Part shown: positions 54,333 to 64,000 of the stretch, piece by piece | Layout: every line of letters starts with the position of its first letter | Position numbering within the stretch: the first letter of the stretch is position 1 | DNA from: Eremomyces bilateralis CBS 781.70 | Lineage: Eukaryota > Ascomycota > Dothideomycetes > Eremomycetales > Eremomycetaceae | Assembly: GCF_010015585.1 (NCBI RefSeq) | Contig: NW_022985097.1 | Location: 62,001 to 126,000 of the forward strand | Reading direction: 5' to 3' | DNA: 64,000 bases | Made by a program: the position numbers and the translations under genes | Notes under the pieces: generated by a model | Told to the model about the DNA's origin: nothing | Database searches by the model: none | The model's input: the letters and a program-made list of their open reading frames with translations, nothing else

Positions 54333-56567
54333 TCAACCCTCGATCAATCTAATCTGAATATCGCCGAAGATCTCCTCTTGCTCCGCCCTCACCATATTCT
54401 TCGAACCCAGCGCCAGCACATGAAACAATCCCTGAGCCGCAATCATCCTGCTCGTCGTCTCGGGGGGTAACAGCTCCTCGAACGTGACATGTTCGACGTC
54501 GTCCTCGATCTCCTGCTTCGCGTCCACTCCCGCTTGGATGAAGGTCAGGAAGTTGTCCGACTCTCGATCCAACGCGGCCCGCTGCACCTGACTCTCGGTC
54601 TGCAGCTGCAACCGTTCCTGCTCACCCTCGGAGAGCTCGTCAGCGCCTAGCGCGAAGTCATCGTGGCCGACAAAGTCACTCGAGAAACCCGTGCCTCCGA
54701 GCTGGAAAATTTGCTGGTTTGCAAGGGAAGTGCCACGTCCGACCAAGGGCGACTCGGTATCTCTCCGACGGATATCAGGATGCGCACCGGTGGTACCGAG
54801 GGACGTCAGACCCTTAATGGAGCTGGCGATGCGCGCAATGCTGCTAAGACGATGCGCCGACGAGCCGCGAACCGACGCCGTGACATTCCACGGCATCATG
54901 ATCGAGATGTCCTCCAGCTCCGGCTGCGCCTCTCGAGCCACCTCGACTTCGTCTTCGGGAGCGTGGACCATCTCGTCGTCGTATCCCATGGCCGCCTCGA
55001 CTTCGTCACGCGTTCGTCTCACTTCCTCCTCCGTTTCGCCTTCCTCGAACGCCGTGCGGCTACGCTTCCTGGTCCCAGTCGGAGTGCTCGGCGTCTCGGA
55101 GGCCGGCACAATCGCATTGATGAGATCATCGCCAAAGAACATGCTCAATGGCCCGAACGACCCCTCCTTCATCGTCGCACCGACGCCGCCCAACCCCACC
55201 CCCGCAACCCAATACTCCGCGTTCCGCTTCGCCTGAAAATTCGCTTTCTGCAGAATCCGGCGGTCGCGCGCCTCGACCATGTGCGGGACGTAGGAGAGGC
55301 CCCATTCTTTGATCGTCGTGTTACGCAGGGTGGTGTCGTGGTCCATGGGGATGACGCGAGGTGCGCGCTGCTGCGGGCGGAGGGAAGCGACGGCTTCGAC
55401 CGAGCCTTCATAGGATTCGGTGGGCTGTTGGGGGGTGGTGGGCATTGGATGGTCGTCGGATAGATCGTCGTATTGGAGGGCCGGGAGGTCGTCAAGATCC
55501 ATCTTGTCGGCATCCTGTGGTGATGCTCAGTCATGGCTTGTAAAATCGGATGGGATCACTCACGCCTAGCAATGCTTGCCGTGCCGCCCCCGCGTGTTCA
55601 TCCTCCACCCGTCGTCGTGCCGATGCATCGCTTCCCAGAACCAGCGGCCCTGGAGTTCCCCGGGCTGTCAGAGTTCCGGTCGGGTGTTCACTCAGATCCA
55701 CCAGATTCCCCTCCGCGTCGAACCCGAAGTCAACATTCGGATCGAACCCCTCATCGTCGCCGAACCCCAGCGTGACATGCTCGGTGTCCCCCGCGCCCGG
55801 CAGCTGAAAGCCGCCGATGCCGCTGCTCTCGATAGGAGATCGGAGATCGAGTCTGGGGACTCCTTGAGAGCCCTGGGAGGTGTGGGGTGAGAAATTGTTG
55901 CGTTCTTGGGAGTCACCCGCGAGGGAGAGCTCGAAGCCGGGCAGATCGGAGAGGTCGATATCGAACGTCTGGAGGACGAGCTCGGGGACGAAGGTCGGAT
56001 CGTCTTGCAAGTTGAGATTCTCGGCCGTAGACCTGAGATTGTGAGTGGATTAGGTCAATAGACGCCGTTCGACATGCTTACTTGGTCTTTTCGCCTTCCA
56101 GATCGATGTCGAGCCTTCGCGTGCCATGAAGCTCCTGATTCATGACGCGAAAGATCGTCTCCGTGTCCGCATGAAGATATTCGCACTGCTTCTCGCACGC
56201 TCGTGAGACACCATAGCTAGACGGGCTGGTCAATAGACGATTTACCGGGCGACATCGACGGGTACTTACAGCAGGCTGCTTTGCAATCGCAGCGCCATGG
56301 GTGCGGCGGGATTAATGATCGTCTCACAGGCTTTCGGTACATTGACTTCTTGAATATTGCGGCGATTGAGTTTCCGGACGCCGGATTTGGAGCCGAGCGT
56401 GGCGAGGAGCCTAGCGGGATGTTAACCAGTGCTGTCACTGGCAAGATGATGAGAAGCACGCACCATACGGTAGCAACACCATGTTTGCGATCAGTCAGAA
56501 CTAGTTTGAGTGAGTTTAGTGTTTCAAGTCAACGCTGCGGATACAGACCTTCGTGGATGTAGAACAT
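54333..56567 (-). CDS. REC8: Meiotic cohesin kleisin Rec8
   Basis: Rad21/Rec8-family alpha-kleisin that closes the cohesin ring; the N-terminus marks it as the meiotic Rec8 type. Six exons, 56567-56549, 56500-56464, 56410-56270, 56216-56082, 56032-55564 and 55514-54333, give 660 aa in frame. The joined start reads MFYIHEVLTDRKHGVATVWL, then LATLGSKSG, in contrast to mitotic Rad21 proteins, which open MFYSE-x-LLSK. Exon 4 continues YGVSRACEKQCEYLHAD. The middle is acidic and low-complexity, with possible separase or kinase sites. The C-terminal winged-helix block is ETTSRMIAAQGLFHVLALGS, then KNMVRAEQEEIFGDIQIRLI. Two micro-exons (19 and 37 nt) encode the conserved N-terminus. Nuclear; expected to be expressed in meiosis. 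Confidence 0.93.
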
Positions 56568-57078
56568 GGCGACCGTGAAGGAGTAGGGATGAGGTTGGAA
56601 ACGAACGGCTGAGACCACAAGTAAACCGAGCGAATTGAAGGTGGGCACGAAAGATAAATTTATGAATGGAAACGAATGCGAGAGAAGTGCACGAAGTATG
56701 CAGAGACGTGGTGCAAAGGAAGTGGGAGGATGAGAGGACTGAGATGTGGAGGTGGATGTGGACAACGCGTCGTGGGAAAGCACATCACATGAACGGTTAC
56801 CAGCAGCGCTCACAGAACCACACACAGCGGCCTTAAGCATTCAACATCGCTCGATTTTTCCTGTTCTAGTGTCTATACCCATTCTGCATCGGAGGACGCC
56901 TCTGCTCATGTAATCCTAGCCGCCAATGCAGGTGCATCCGATGGTCATCAGCTCGTCGCGTCTTCATTGATCGTCGCGTGGCTTTCGCTTCACATATGAG
57001 CCATGTGACCTGTAACCTCCCGTTTGCCCGTCAATGCAAGATGGATATCACGGAAAAGAGGGTACTGGGGCCAGCCCT
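56568..57078. other. REC8 promoter and UBP6 3' flank
   Basis: Both neighbours are on the minus strand. No coding evidence apart from a Ser/Phe-rich frame contiguous with REC8 exon 1 that starts before the conserved methionine. Confidence 0.45.
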
Positions 57079-59010
57079 TCATTTTGCTTCGGCTGGTGCG
57101 GCGCCTGTCTCTTCGCTGACCGAGGGCAGTGGCACGGCGCGATACAGGAGGATAAGGGCGGAATGGCTTTGGCCTGTGTTTCGGTCAGGAACGTCATCTT
57201 TCTAGCACTCAAATCAACTTACCGCCACCCGAGAGCGTCTCGATCTTCTCCGCGTCGACCTCGGAGACCTTATCATCGTTGAACCACCACCAGTTCCCGT
57301 CCTCTTCCTGCGTCTTTCCGGTCGCGGGATCTTTCCGGCCGGCTTTCTTGACGAAGGCGGTGTAATGCCCGCTGTCGGCACTGGCGCCTTGATGCGTGAC
57401 AACGCCTCGAAGCTCGTACAGGCCGGTGTGATTTCCGCCCTCATCGGCGATGAGCTTCTCATCGACCAGCGCAAGGAGCTCCTTCTTGGCGTTCAGAATC
57501 GAAGCAGCTTTCTCCGCTTCGAATTCGGCATCGCTCTTGTATTGAACGTCAGTCATTTCCGTATCCTCGGATGCTACTTTGTCCTTCTTCGCGTCCTTCT
57601 TCGCGTCCTTCTTCGTGTCCTTCTTCGCGTCCTGGGACGGTTTCGTTGCGGAACCCTCAGGTAGCGTATCCGGCTCCTCGCCCTCCTTCGTTCGCTTTCT
57701 CCGCTTCCGTGACCGCTCGACATCCTCCTCCTCCTTCCTAATCTCCCGGATCTTATCTCGGACCGGGATCAAGAGCTTCTTCAGGTCATCCGTGCAGTAC
57801 TCCACGGCATCCAGCTCATGCTGGAACGTCACTTTCCGCATGATCTTGGCTTTCTTCCCCGTCGTCCGTCGCCAGTCGAAGCGCACGAAATGAACGGTGA
57901 GATACTTCGGCAGCCGCATGACGCGGGAGGTTTTGTTGTAGACCGCATCCCGCCCCAGCACTTCCGAGCGCTTCTCGATCTGCTCGGTGAGACCGGCCGC
58001 GAGACCATCCCGCAAATGGTTCGTATCGGCATTGATGTGGCAGTTCAGCTTGTAGAATCGATCCTGGCTATGAACGGATTCCTCTCCACCGTCCTTCGCG
58101 GCCGGCTCGGAGCACTCCATGGTCGATTCGAACTGGCCTGACATGTATGTATCCACCCATGATTGCGCGGCCTTGGACCCTGCGTCGGATCCATCAGTCA
58201 GGCCAGATATCGTCACTTTCTCCTTCAGCTGTGAAACAATCTGTGACCATGCTTCTTCGGCGTCCTGTTGAGCGTAGCCATGTCCATCTTTCGATTTCTG
58301 AGCGAACTGAGGGTATGCCGATCGTAGTGCGCTGAGGAACACGAGCGGAGGGAATCCCACTTGCGTCTCGGACAGTTGCTTGAACAGGTCGCGAAGGGAG
58401 GCGATAAGATCGAGGGAAGCAGCGGACGAACTGCCGCCAAGGGTAAATTGACGGAGATCGGGCCCAGTACTAGCGCTACGTCCACCATTAGCGACAAAAG
58501 TCCCAAGAGAACCGTATCCTATCCTTACCCAGGCTTATAAGTAGCGAGTTGTTCTTGCAGTTCGGGGATCGCCCTCAGTGTCTGGAGCGTCGCATTCATG
58601 TAGCATGTATTGCCTAGGTTCTGCAGACCCGCCGGGATCGCTCCTTCGGACTGAGCCGCTTCGGCTTCAGTCATATCCTCTAGGAACTTGATCTTTTCCT
58701 TCGGCCTCTCCAAGGCTGCTGAACCGGCCGCAGGCGTGCCCATCATCATGAAGGCATGTCCAGGTTTGACACCGAGTTTCCCCAGGTCGGTATCATCCTT
58801 CATTTGGCCGCCTTTGATCAGGATCTTCTGGCGCTCTGGCTCCACGCCGGTGAGGGAGTAGAGCTGGTATTTGAAGGTCTCTCCATTGGATGTAGGATCG
58901 AGCTCGACATCATATCGCTTGCCTTGGTGCTTGACCACCACTGATTCTTAGGGTTAGCTTCCATGATTTGGCTCGGAAGATGAGGGATTTCAACCTTGTA
59001 TAGGATCCAT
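57079..59010 (-). CDS. UBP6: Proteasome-associated deubiquitinase Ubp6/USP14
   Basis: Ubiquitin-specific protease that binds the 19S proteasome and trims ubiquitin from substrates. Four exons, 59010-58995, 58940-58529, 58475-57223 and 57173-57079, give 591 aa. Exon 1 encodes MDPIQ plus one base. The N-terminal ubiquitin-like domain reads VVVKHQGKRYDVELDPTSNG, with RQKILIKGGQM. The Cys box is GLQNLGNTCYMNATLQTLR near residue 120 and the His box is GASADSGHYTAFVKK. The catalytic domain carries FPPLVFLSALRSAYPQF and DAEEAWSQIVSQL. A lysine-rich minisatellite insert lies inside the domain (see the repeat at 57580-57640). Exon 4 supplies the ending HSALILLYRAVPL and an acidic/Ala tail; without it the frame would stop shortly after exon 3. 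Confidence 0.94.
57580..57640 (-). repeat. Coding minisatellite in UBP6 (KKDA/KKDT units)
   Basis: Four to five tandem 12-bp units (tccttcttcgcg with one tccttcttcgtg) encode DAKKDTKKDAKKDAKKDK on the minus strand. It sits in a charged insertion of the UBP6 catalytic domain after DTLPEGSATKPSQ, a surface loop by inference. Confidence 0.9.
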
Positions 59011-59449
59011 GATGATAGGCCAGCACAGATGTATAGTGGGTTGAAAATCAAGAGGATATAGAGGGTGTGAGGGGGGAGATTTGTGTTGTTGACTTCCACA
59101 CGTACCACAGTCTGTTGTTCACTCGCAGTGTTTTGCAGTGGGAGGTTTGCCTCAACCATTCGTCATTCGTCCGCCGCCTGGAGCCCTGGGCGGTGGACCA
59201 GGATGAGCGGGAAGTGGCTGACTAAGTGTGGCTGACTAAGTGAAGCTGGTCATCACCACAGGCGGGGCTTCCTTGGGGCTTCGTGTGTCCGTCGCAACTA
59301 CGGCACTGCACTGTAGTACCTCTACATATCTATCCAACTTTAGCATCGCTGTTGGTATTGGGGCTATTATTGTATCTCCTTTCTTCGCCAGCTGATGAGA
59401 CCAGGCGGTACTTGCCTCCCGTCTTAAAGGTCGCCGAGGAGTCCCGATC
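59011..59449. promoter_or_regulatory. Divergent promoter of UBP6 and ARPC4
   Basis: 439 bp between the two head-to-head start codons. A direct repeat gtggctgactaagtg occurs twice at about 59213-59241. No coding frame is supported. Confidence 0.5.
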
Positions 59450-60193
59450 ATGGTATGTCTGCATAGGAGTCGATCTTACGTTGCCTTGACTAACCTCCGC
59501 AGTCCCAATCACTTCGGCCATACCTCCAATGCGTCCGGTCTTCGCTGACTGCTGCCCTATCTCTATCCAACTTCGCCTCACAAACTAGCGAGAGACACAA
59601 TGTCCCCGAGATCGAAGCGAAATCCTCCCCCGAAGTGCTCCTCAACCCCCTCACGGTGTCACGGAACGAGAATGAGCGGGTGTTCATCGAACCCAGCATA
59701 AACAGCGTTCGGATCAGCATCAAAATCAAGCAAGCCGACGAGATTGAGAACATATTGGTCCATAAGTTCACGCGGTTCTTGACCCAGAGAGCGGAGGCCT
59801 TCTTTATCCTGAGAAGGAAACCCATCAAGGTTGGTCCAGCATCTCCCGACGTACTCCGGGTAACGGATATCGGGTGGCTGACTCTTTCAGGGATATGATA
59901 TCTCGTTCTTAATCACAAACTTCCACACGGAAGACATGCTTAAACACAAACTGGTCGACTTCATAATACAATTCATGGAGGAGGTCGATAAGGAGATTTC
60001 GGAGATGAAGCTCTTTGTAAGCCCCAGCTCTTTGACACTCTTCAGGGCCTTCCCTGCCGATATTAAATATGAAACTAATCATCCGCAGTTGAACGCGAGG
60101 GCTCGTTTTGTAGCAGAGTCATTCCTAACTCCCGTAAGCGCCGTGCTCTCCAGTTCGTTGAGACCACTAGCTAACATGTCTTAGTTCGATTGA
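59450..60193 (+). CDS. ARC19: Arp2/3 complex subunit 4 (ARPC4/Arc19)
   Basis: Core 20-kDa subunit of the Arp2/3 complex that nucleates branched actin at endocytic patches. Five exons, 59450-59452, 59503-59829, 59891-60016, 60089-60133 and 60185-60193, give 169 aa. The first coding exon is only the ATG. Exon 2 reads [60 protein letters not shown] and [20 protein letters not shown]. Exon 3 reads [39 protein letters not shown]. Exon 4 is [15 protein letters not shown] and exon 5 is FD plus stop. All introns are phase 0 with GT-AG ends. The sequence is nearly invariant across eukaryotes, so the model is firm. Confidence 0.96.
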
Positions 60194-61523
60194 ACAGGGG
60201 GCACTATCCCTTTGTTAAGGAGCAAACGCTGCAATTTCTCAATGAGTGGGAACCAACCATCGCCATCATACCATCACCATGGTCCAATCGGTGTCGTTGA
60301 GATCTCTTCACCGTCATTCAGCAGGCATTACATTGCCTCCGTGGCTCCTCCCAAGTCATCAACTTCCATGGAGCGTTTCTGGTACCAAAGGCCTTCCCGA
60401 AAAGTTTGTAACTGCCATAGATACCAGAATGGATTGAGCGTTCTTTGCCTCCCTAAACCTTTCCATTGAGCTATGATGACTTGCTTCCTGCCTGATATCA
60501 AATTATACTTGACCAGTCATCCAGATATAGGCGTGCCATTGAATGTCGATCGTGTGTATCCTTTCTCTGACATATACTCTCCAAAGAGTATAGGTATCCT
60601 TCTCTTTCTTAGTATATCTTCGATTTTTAGTGCACCTGCAACATCTTGCTTTGTAATCTCTTAGGAGCACCGATCGTCCCTTTTCCAATACTCGTTTGCC
60701 GTTGAGTCTATGGTTTGATTCGCATTATCTGGTACCTGGTCTATTGCTTCTCCAATTACCAGAGTTTATATAACACTCAGCACTCTTAGAACAGCAGCTC
60801 CTGAACACACAGATGGAACGGAGCACCTGCACCTCTATTGAAGGGTGTCCTCCCTTAAACTGACTCCTATCTTTCTTAGCATCAGCCGTAGATCCCCAGT
60901 CTTCTTGTTCTCCCAATATGTGTCGCCTGTACTATGATAGGCTTTGGCCCTCGGGGCCATTAGAAAATGTCATCTTGCATCTTGATAATTCGACAGATTC
61001 AGAACCATTACCCATGTCAGCGTGTATTACTGCTGGGAAATGGCCCGTTCTATCATTTATTTCCCATCTCATTAATTCGCTCTTCGGTGGACAATAATTA
61101 TGTCAAAATTTATGTTATCCTGAAAGCCGGGTGGAAACATCATGTCACATCTACCTATGGTAACAGTCTACAAATGTGTTGGTATCATACCTTTTACATT
61201 GATAAAGCGGGATTGACCGTCTTTATTCACATAATGATGAAGGTATTCATCATTATTATGCCCTCCTCATCACAAGAAACTCCGGTGGAGTATTTAAGTC
61301 GCTTCTAACATGAACTGTTTCTATTTCCTTTATAGAATGCTTAGAATAAATAGAAAGCACTAAATACTTTATATTCTGCAAGTTTGTCTTGAGCCACTTC
61401 CATATCTCTAAACTACGTTCTGTCCTTGTAACGACCAAGCAGCATCCAGCAGTCGGCCGACCGAACTTCGCTGTTGAAGAAGTCAACGTCATCCAGTGCA
61501 CTCACTAGCCCGACAATCCCACC
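60194..61523. other. AT-rich 1.3 kb spacer
   Basis: No gene recognised. Visibly more AT-rich than the neighbouring genes. An interrupted inverted repeat cataatgatgaa...ttcatcattattatg lies at 61230-61261. Frames on either strand are short and without family features. Confidence 0.5.
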
Positions 61524-62442
61524 ATGTCGGCCACATTCCCTCCCCAAATCCCATGGCAACTCAGTCGTGGAGTATTGAAACTCTCCGATGTAGGGTCATC
61601 ACCGCCAACGAAAGTGCTTGCTGACGATATCAGGTTCCGTGGAACGTCTCTAAATCTAAGATCATTGACCTCTTCCATCCCGTCAAGGACAATCTCAACG
61701 CCGTCCCAGCTAGGTCTTGGAACTACGTGATCCATATTATCACAGATCGGTATGACAACCGCACCTGGGATGTCTTTGTCGAGTTCAAGAGCCCCGAATA
61801 CGCGAGGTGCGCCCTCAAGCTCCTGGAGAACACCGATGATGCGCCTAGAATCCAGGGGCGGCGGATTTGCGTGGAGGAAAGCTCTACAGCGGTGATGGCC
61901 CGGGCAGTTTTCCCCTTTGCCCAGGTAGAGTTTGAAGGAGAGGGGTATCGACCCAAAGCGGCATACAAGGGGCTCTTCGGACCCGATGACCTGCTCAACG
62001 TGCGGAAAACGGCCACGAACCTTATGGTAGGTCGGCATTCCGGATCAAATCTTACCGTATTTGAAGTTTAACAACCCACCAGAGAAATTCGCTGCAGCGG
62101 ACACCAGAGCGGGTATACGAATCCTTCTTGTCCGCCCTTCAAATGGTAAGCCCCCTTTCAGTGGTTTAGAGCTAAGCTAACCTCTTCCAGTTGCCAGATG
62201 CATATGCAAACAATCCCAATACTCATGAAAATGTGGAAGACGTTGTTGTTACGGCCAAATGTCTCATCAAGCAACTGTTGGATGAACTAATAGCGAGGAA
62301 CCATCCCGAAGGGCTGACCTGGAGACTTCTGGAAAGCTTTGTTGACGTAATCGATCAGGCTAGATACTTCACAACTGAGCAGAAGGTTCATATCATGAAA
62401 GAAGTCCCTTTCTACAACAGATCGGGATATGCTAGTTTCTAG
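61524..62442 (+). CDS. RRM-type RNA-binding protein of unknown role
   Basis: Four exons, 61524-61589, 61634-62026, 62083-62145 and 62191-62442, give 257 aa. The first intron is only 44 bp (GTAGGG...GCTGACG...CAG), but splicing it is required to obtain a classic RRM: VLKLSDVPWNVSKSKIIDLF (RNP2-like strand plus helix 1), then WNYVIHIITDRYDNRTWDVF and VEFKSPEYARCALKLLEN, where RNP1 (F/Y-V-x-F) is represented by VFVEF. QGRRICVEESS ends the domain. The C-terminal half is not a domain I recognise; it is helical and charged (NVEDVVVTAKCLIKQLLDEL; ESFVDVIDQARYFTTEQKVH). The unspliced first frame would continue as an unrelated Ser/Thr-rich peptide. Function unknown. Confidence 0.72.
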
Positions 62443-63571
62443 TAGATTCCAGACCGCCGCGCTGTCGGCTGGTGCAAACGCATCCATTCTTCATATCATG
62501 TTCTAGCGCACTGTAGTTTAATTGACTACTTAGCTAAATGCCACAAAAGATCCTCCATTCTCGGATGCCATTCCTGATACAGTGCGTGGTAATTTCGCCG
62601 TCTACCCATAGCACGCTGTGTCCCTACTGTATATCAGTGACTCAGTGCTTCAACCAAGGCGAAAACTTAAAGTACGGAGATTAAATGCTTCAAGAACCTA
62701 CCTAGTGTCAACAGTTGCTATAGGGAAAGAACAATCCTATAGTTATATGTTTGCCGGCGGTTTAAGATATATCATTGCTTGTCCCTAGATATGCATGCCT
62801 CCAGGGCAATTTCTGACAACAATATAACTCTTTGGCTCCTATTGAGAGATACAACTGGTCTCCGCCATCCTAGCCCCCTTTCAAATGCAGATCACAAATA
62901 GCAAGCTCACAAATCATAAATTTGCTCACCGTAAGTAGCGGTCAGTGGCCCCATTTTCAAGTCAGTGAATGGGAGGCCCATATAATGAATATGGAATATC
63001 AGTATTGTAGTTTATCATCATTGTATCCTTTCTCTTCTCGGGTATAAAAGAATTCATTCTCGCTGGACGAATTCAAAACTCTTCAACATCACTATACGAA
63101 CGTTAGTCTGCAGAACAAGTTCAAGGCCGAGCTTGGGATTCAGCATTGGTAAACCATCCGGCATGGCCAACTCTAAAGCACTACACCCTTTATCAGTTGG
63201 TTGGAGGCAAGAAAAGAGCGAGCTGGATACATGGGAGCGCAATGATGAAAAAGGAAGGGTGCTGGTGACAAAAATTGGGATTCGTACACACACTGGGTTT
63301 GATAGTAACACGAGCTCAAGTAGGCTAGAGTAGTGGAAGCTGCTGCGTTGGCGGGAACGGCGCGAAATCATTAGAGCGTTGTAGACAACTATCGAAACAC
63401 AGCCAGAGCACGAGACTCTCAGCGCACAGCTATACTTTCTATTAAGAGAGACGATCTGGTATTCAAGCTTGTGTTCAATGGAGCAGAAGTAGTTTGCTTG
63501 TTGGAGAAGGATGAGTAGCACATTCCAAGCTCTTTTACAACCGACAGGTAGCCATCAGAAGCATGATGTCT
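62443..63571. other. AT-rich spacer, no gene recognised
   Basis: 1.1 kb with low GC by eye and no conserved coding blocks on either strand. Confidence 0.5.
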
Positions 63572-64000
63572 TCATGTTCTCTCTTTCATCAAAGCTGGAG
63601 ATACACTCGAATGGATTTCCTCACACGGGAATTGAAAGGCATCAAAGAGTGTACTGATTTCGGCGTCATTCTTGTCTTGAGGTGTACGGTCCCTATCCTC
63701 GTCGGGAACATAAAGGAAATCTTCAATCTGGAATATATCATCGTTTTTCCCTGTAGAATTTGTGTCATCGACTGGGGAATAGGTATCTGAATCGCGCAGG
63801 CGCTTCGTGGCCAGAAAGTGATCTCTCGGTGAGCAGCCAACATGCTCAGCAAAGACCTTGTGGAGATATCGCGGCGTGAGACCCACTCTCATTGCAAGCT
63901 CGTTAAGAGTAATTTGACTGCCTTTCCCCGAGCATTCGCTTGCGTTTAGTTCGATGATCCTCTTTGCTTCATTCACAGCTGCAGCGACACGCTCACTGGG
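63572..64000 (-). CDS. Ada/AraC-type HTH protein, C-terminal part
   Basis: Partial gene running off the right edge; only the C-terminal about 142 residues are in the window and the frame is open to base 64000. An AraC-type helix-turn-helix is visible: QITLNELAMRVGLTPRYLHK, then VFAEHVGCSPRDHFLATKRL. In fungi this HTH normally follows an Ada-type zinc-binding methylphosphotriester domain, so an alkylation-responsive DNA-binding or repair protein is the best guess, but the diagnostic Cys residues would lie outside the window. After the HTH comes an acidic, Asp-rich tail (SPVDDTNSTGKNDDIF; PDEDRDRTPQDKND) ending with ALMKERT. A few mid-frame bases could be an unspliced intron, but none is needed. 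Confidence 0.75.
   Translation of the reverse strand, partial: PSERVAAAVNEAKRIIELNASECSGKGSQITLNELAMRVGLTPRYLHKVFAEHVGCSPRDHFLATKRLRDSDTYSPVDDTNSTGKNDDIFQIEDFLYVPDEDRDRTPQDKNDAEISTLFDAFQFPCEEIHSSVSPALMKERT

Noticed and set aside
54663-55463. 266-residue plus-strand frame
   Set aside because: Antisense shadow of the REC8 last exon; Arg-rich with no family features.
1-64000. tRNA genes, rRNA, CRISPR arrays, intact transposons
   Set aside because: I looked for T-arm-like GTTCGA words in a cloverleaf context, regular spacer arrays, long terminal repeats and transposase or reverse-transcriptase motifs, and found none I could support by eye.

Overview
The window is eukaryotic nuclear DNA from a filamentous ascomycete, most likely Aspergillus or a close relative in the Aspergillaceae. 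The evidence is that nearly every gene is cut by short GT-AG introns (44-110 bp, usually with a CTAAC/CTGAC-type branch point), that intergenic spacers are short, and that the gene set is typically fungal (GH76 Dfg5/Dcw1 enzyme, Pho80-type cyclin, synaptobrevin, Yif1, Nfu1, fungal NAC-alpha, Rec8). I see no rRNA, tRNA, CRISPR array or intact transposon. Gene models were built by hand from splice signals and reading-frame continuity. For the multi-exon genes the exon lengths sum to whole codons, which supports the splice choices.

Left part (1-10.7 kb): an MFS transporter (minus), a badly decayed Zn(II)2Cys6 transcription factor relic (2.86-5.19 kb), an intact class II aldolase/adducin-family enzyme, and about 4 kb without an intact recognisable gene that includes a probable degraded coding locus at 9.2-10.6 kb. 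This is the most accessory-looking part of the window.

Middle part (11-34 kb): densely packed conserved genes. They are NFU1 (mitochondrial Fe-S carrier), a large MGH1-like glycoside hydrolase, a small one-TM protein, a GPI-anchored GH76 enzyme, an Snc-type v-SNARE, a PIP-kinase-domain protein, an FMN-dependent alpha-hydroxyacid oxidase, YIF1, the SRP receptor alpha subunit, exosome subunit RRP43 and a pathogen-related-protein/SnoaL-like protein. Several concern secretion (Snc, Yif1, SRP receptor) or the cell wall (GH76). YIF1 and the SRP receptor share a divergent promoter, while the SRP receptor and RRP43 converge tail to tail.

Right part (34-64 kb): a long gene-poor stretch and an unusually long pyrimidine-rich leader precede a Pho85-type cyclin. 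Then come a putative BLOC-1 CNL1 subunit, a short-chain dehydrogenase whose 3' end is tandemly duplicated, a run of minus-strand housekeeping genes (ATP7, NAC-alpha/EGD2, RPL14), an F-box protein, meiotic cohesin REC8, proteasome-associated deubiquitinase UBP6, ARPC4 (first coding exon is only the ATG), an unfamiliar RRM protein, and the C-terminal end of an Ada/AraC-type protein running off the right edge.

I did not find a convincing new multi-gene system. The items most worth following up are the decayed regulator between the transporter and the aldolase, the 9.2-10.6 kb locus, the uORF-bearing cyclin leader, and the two about-93-bp tandem duplications around the SDR gene.
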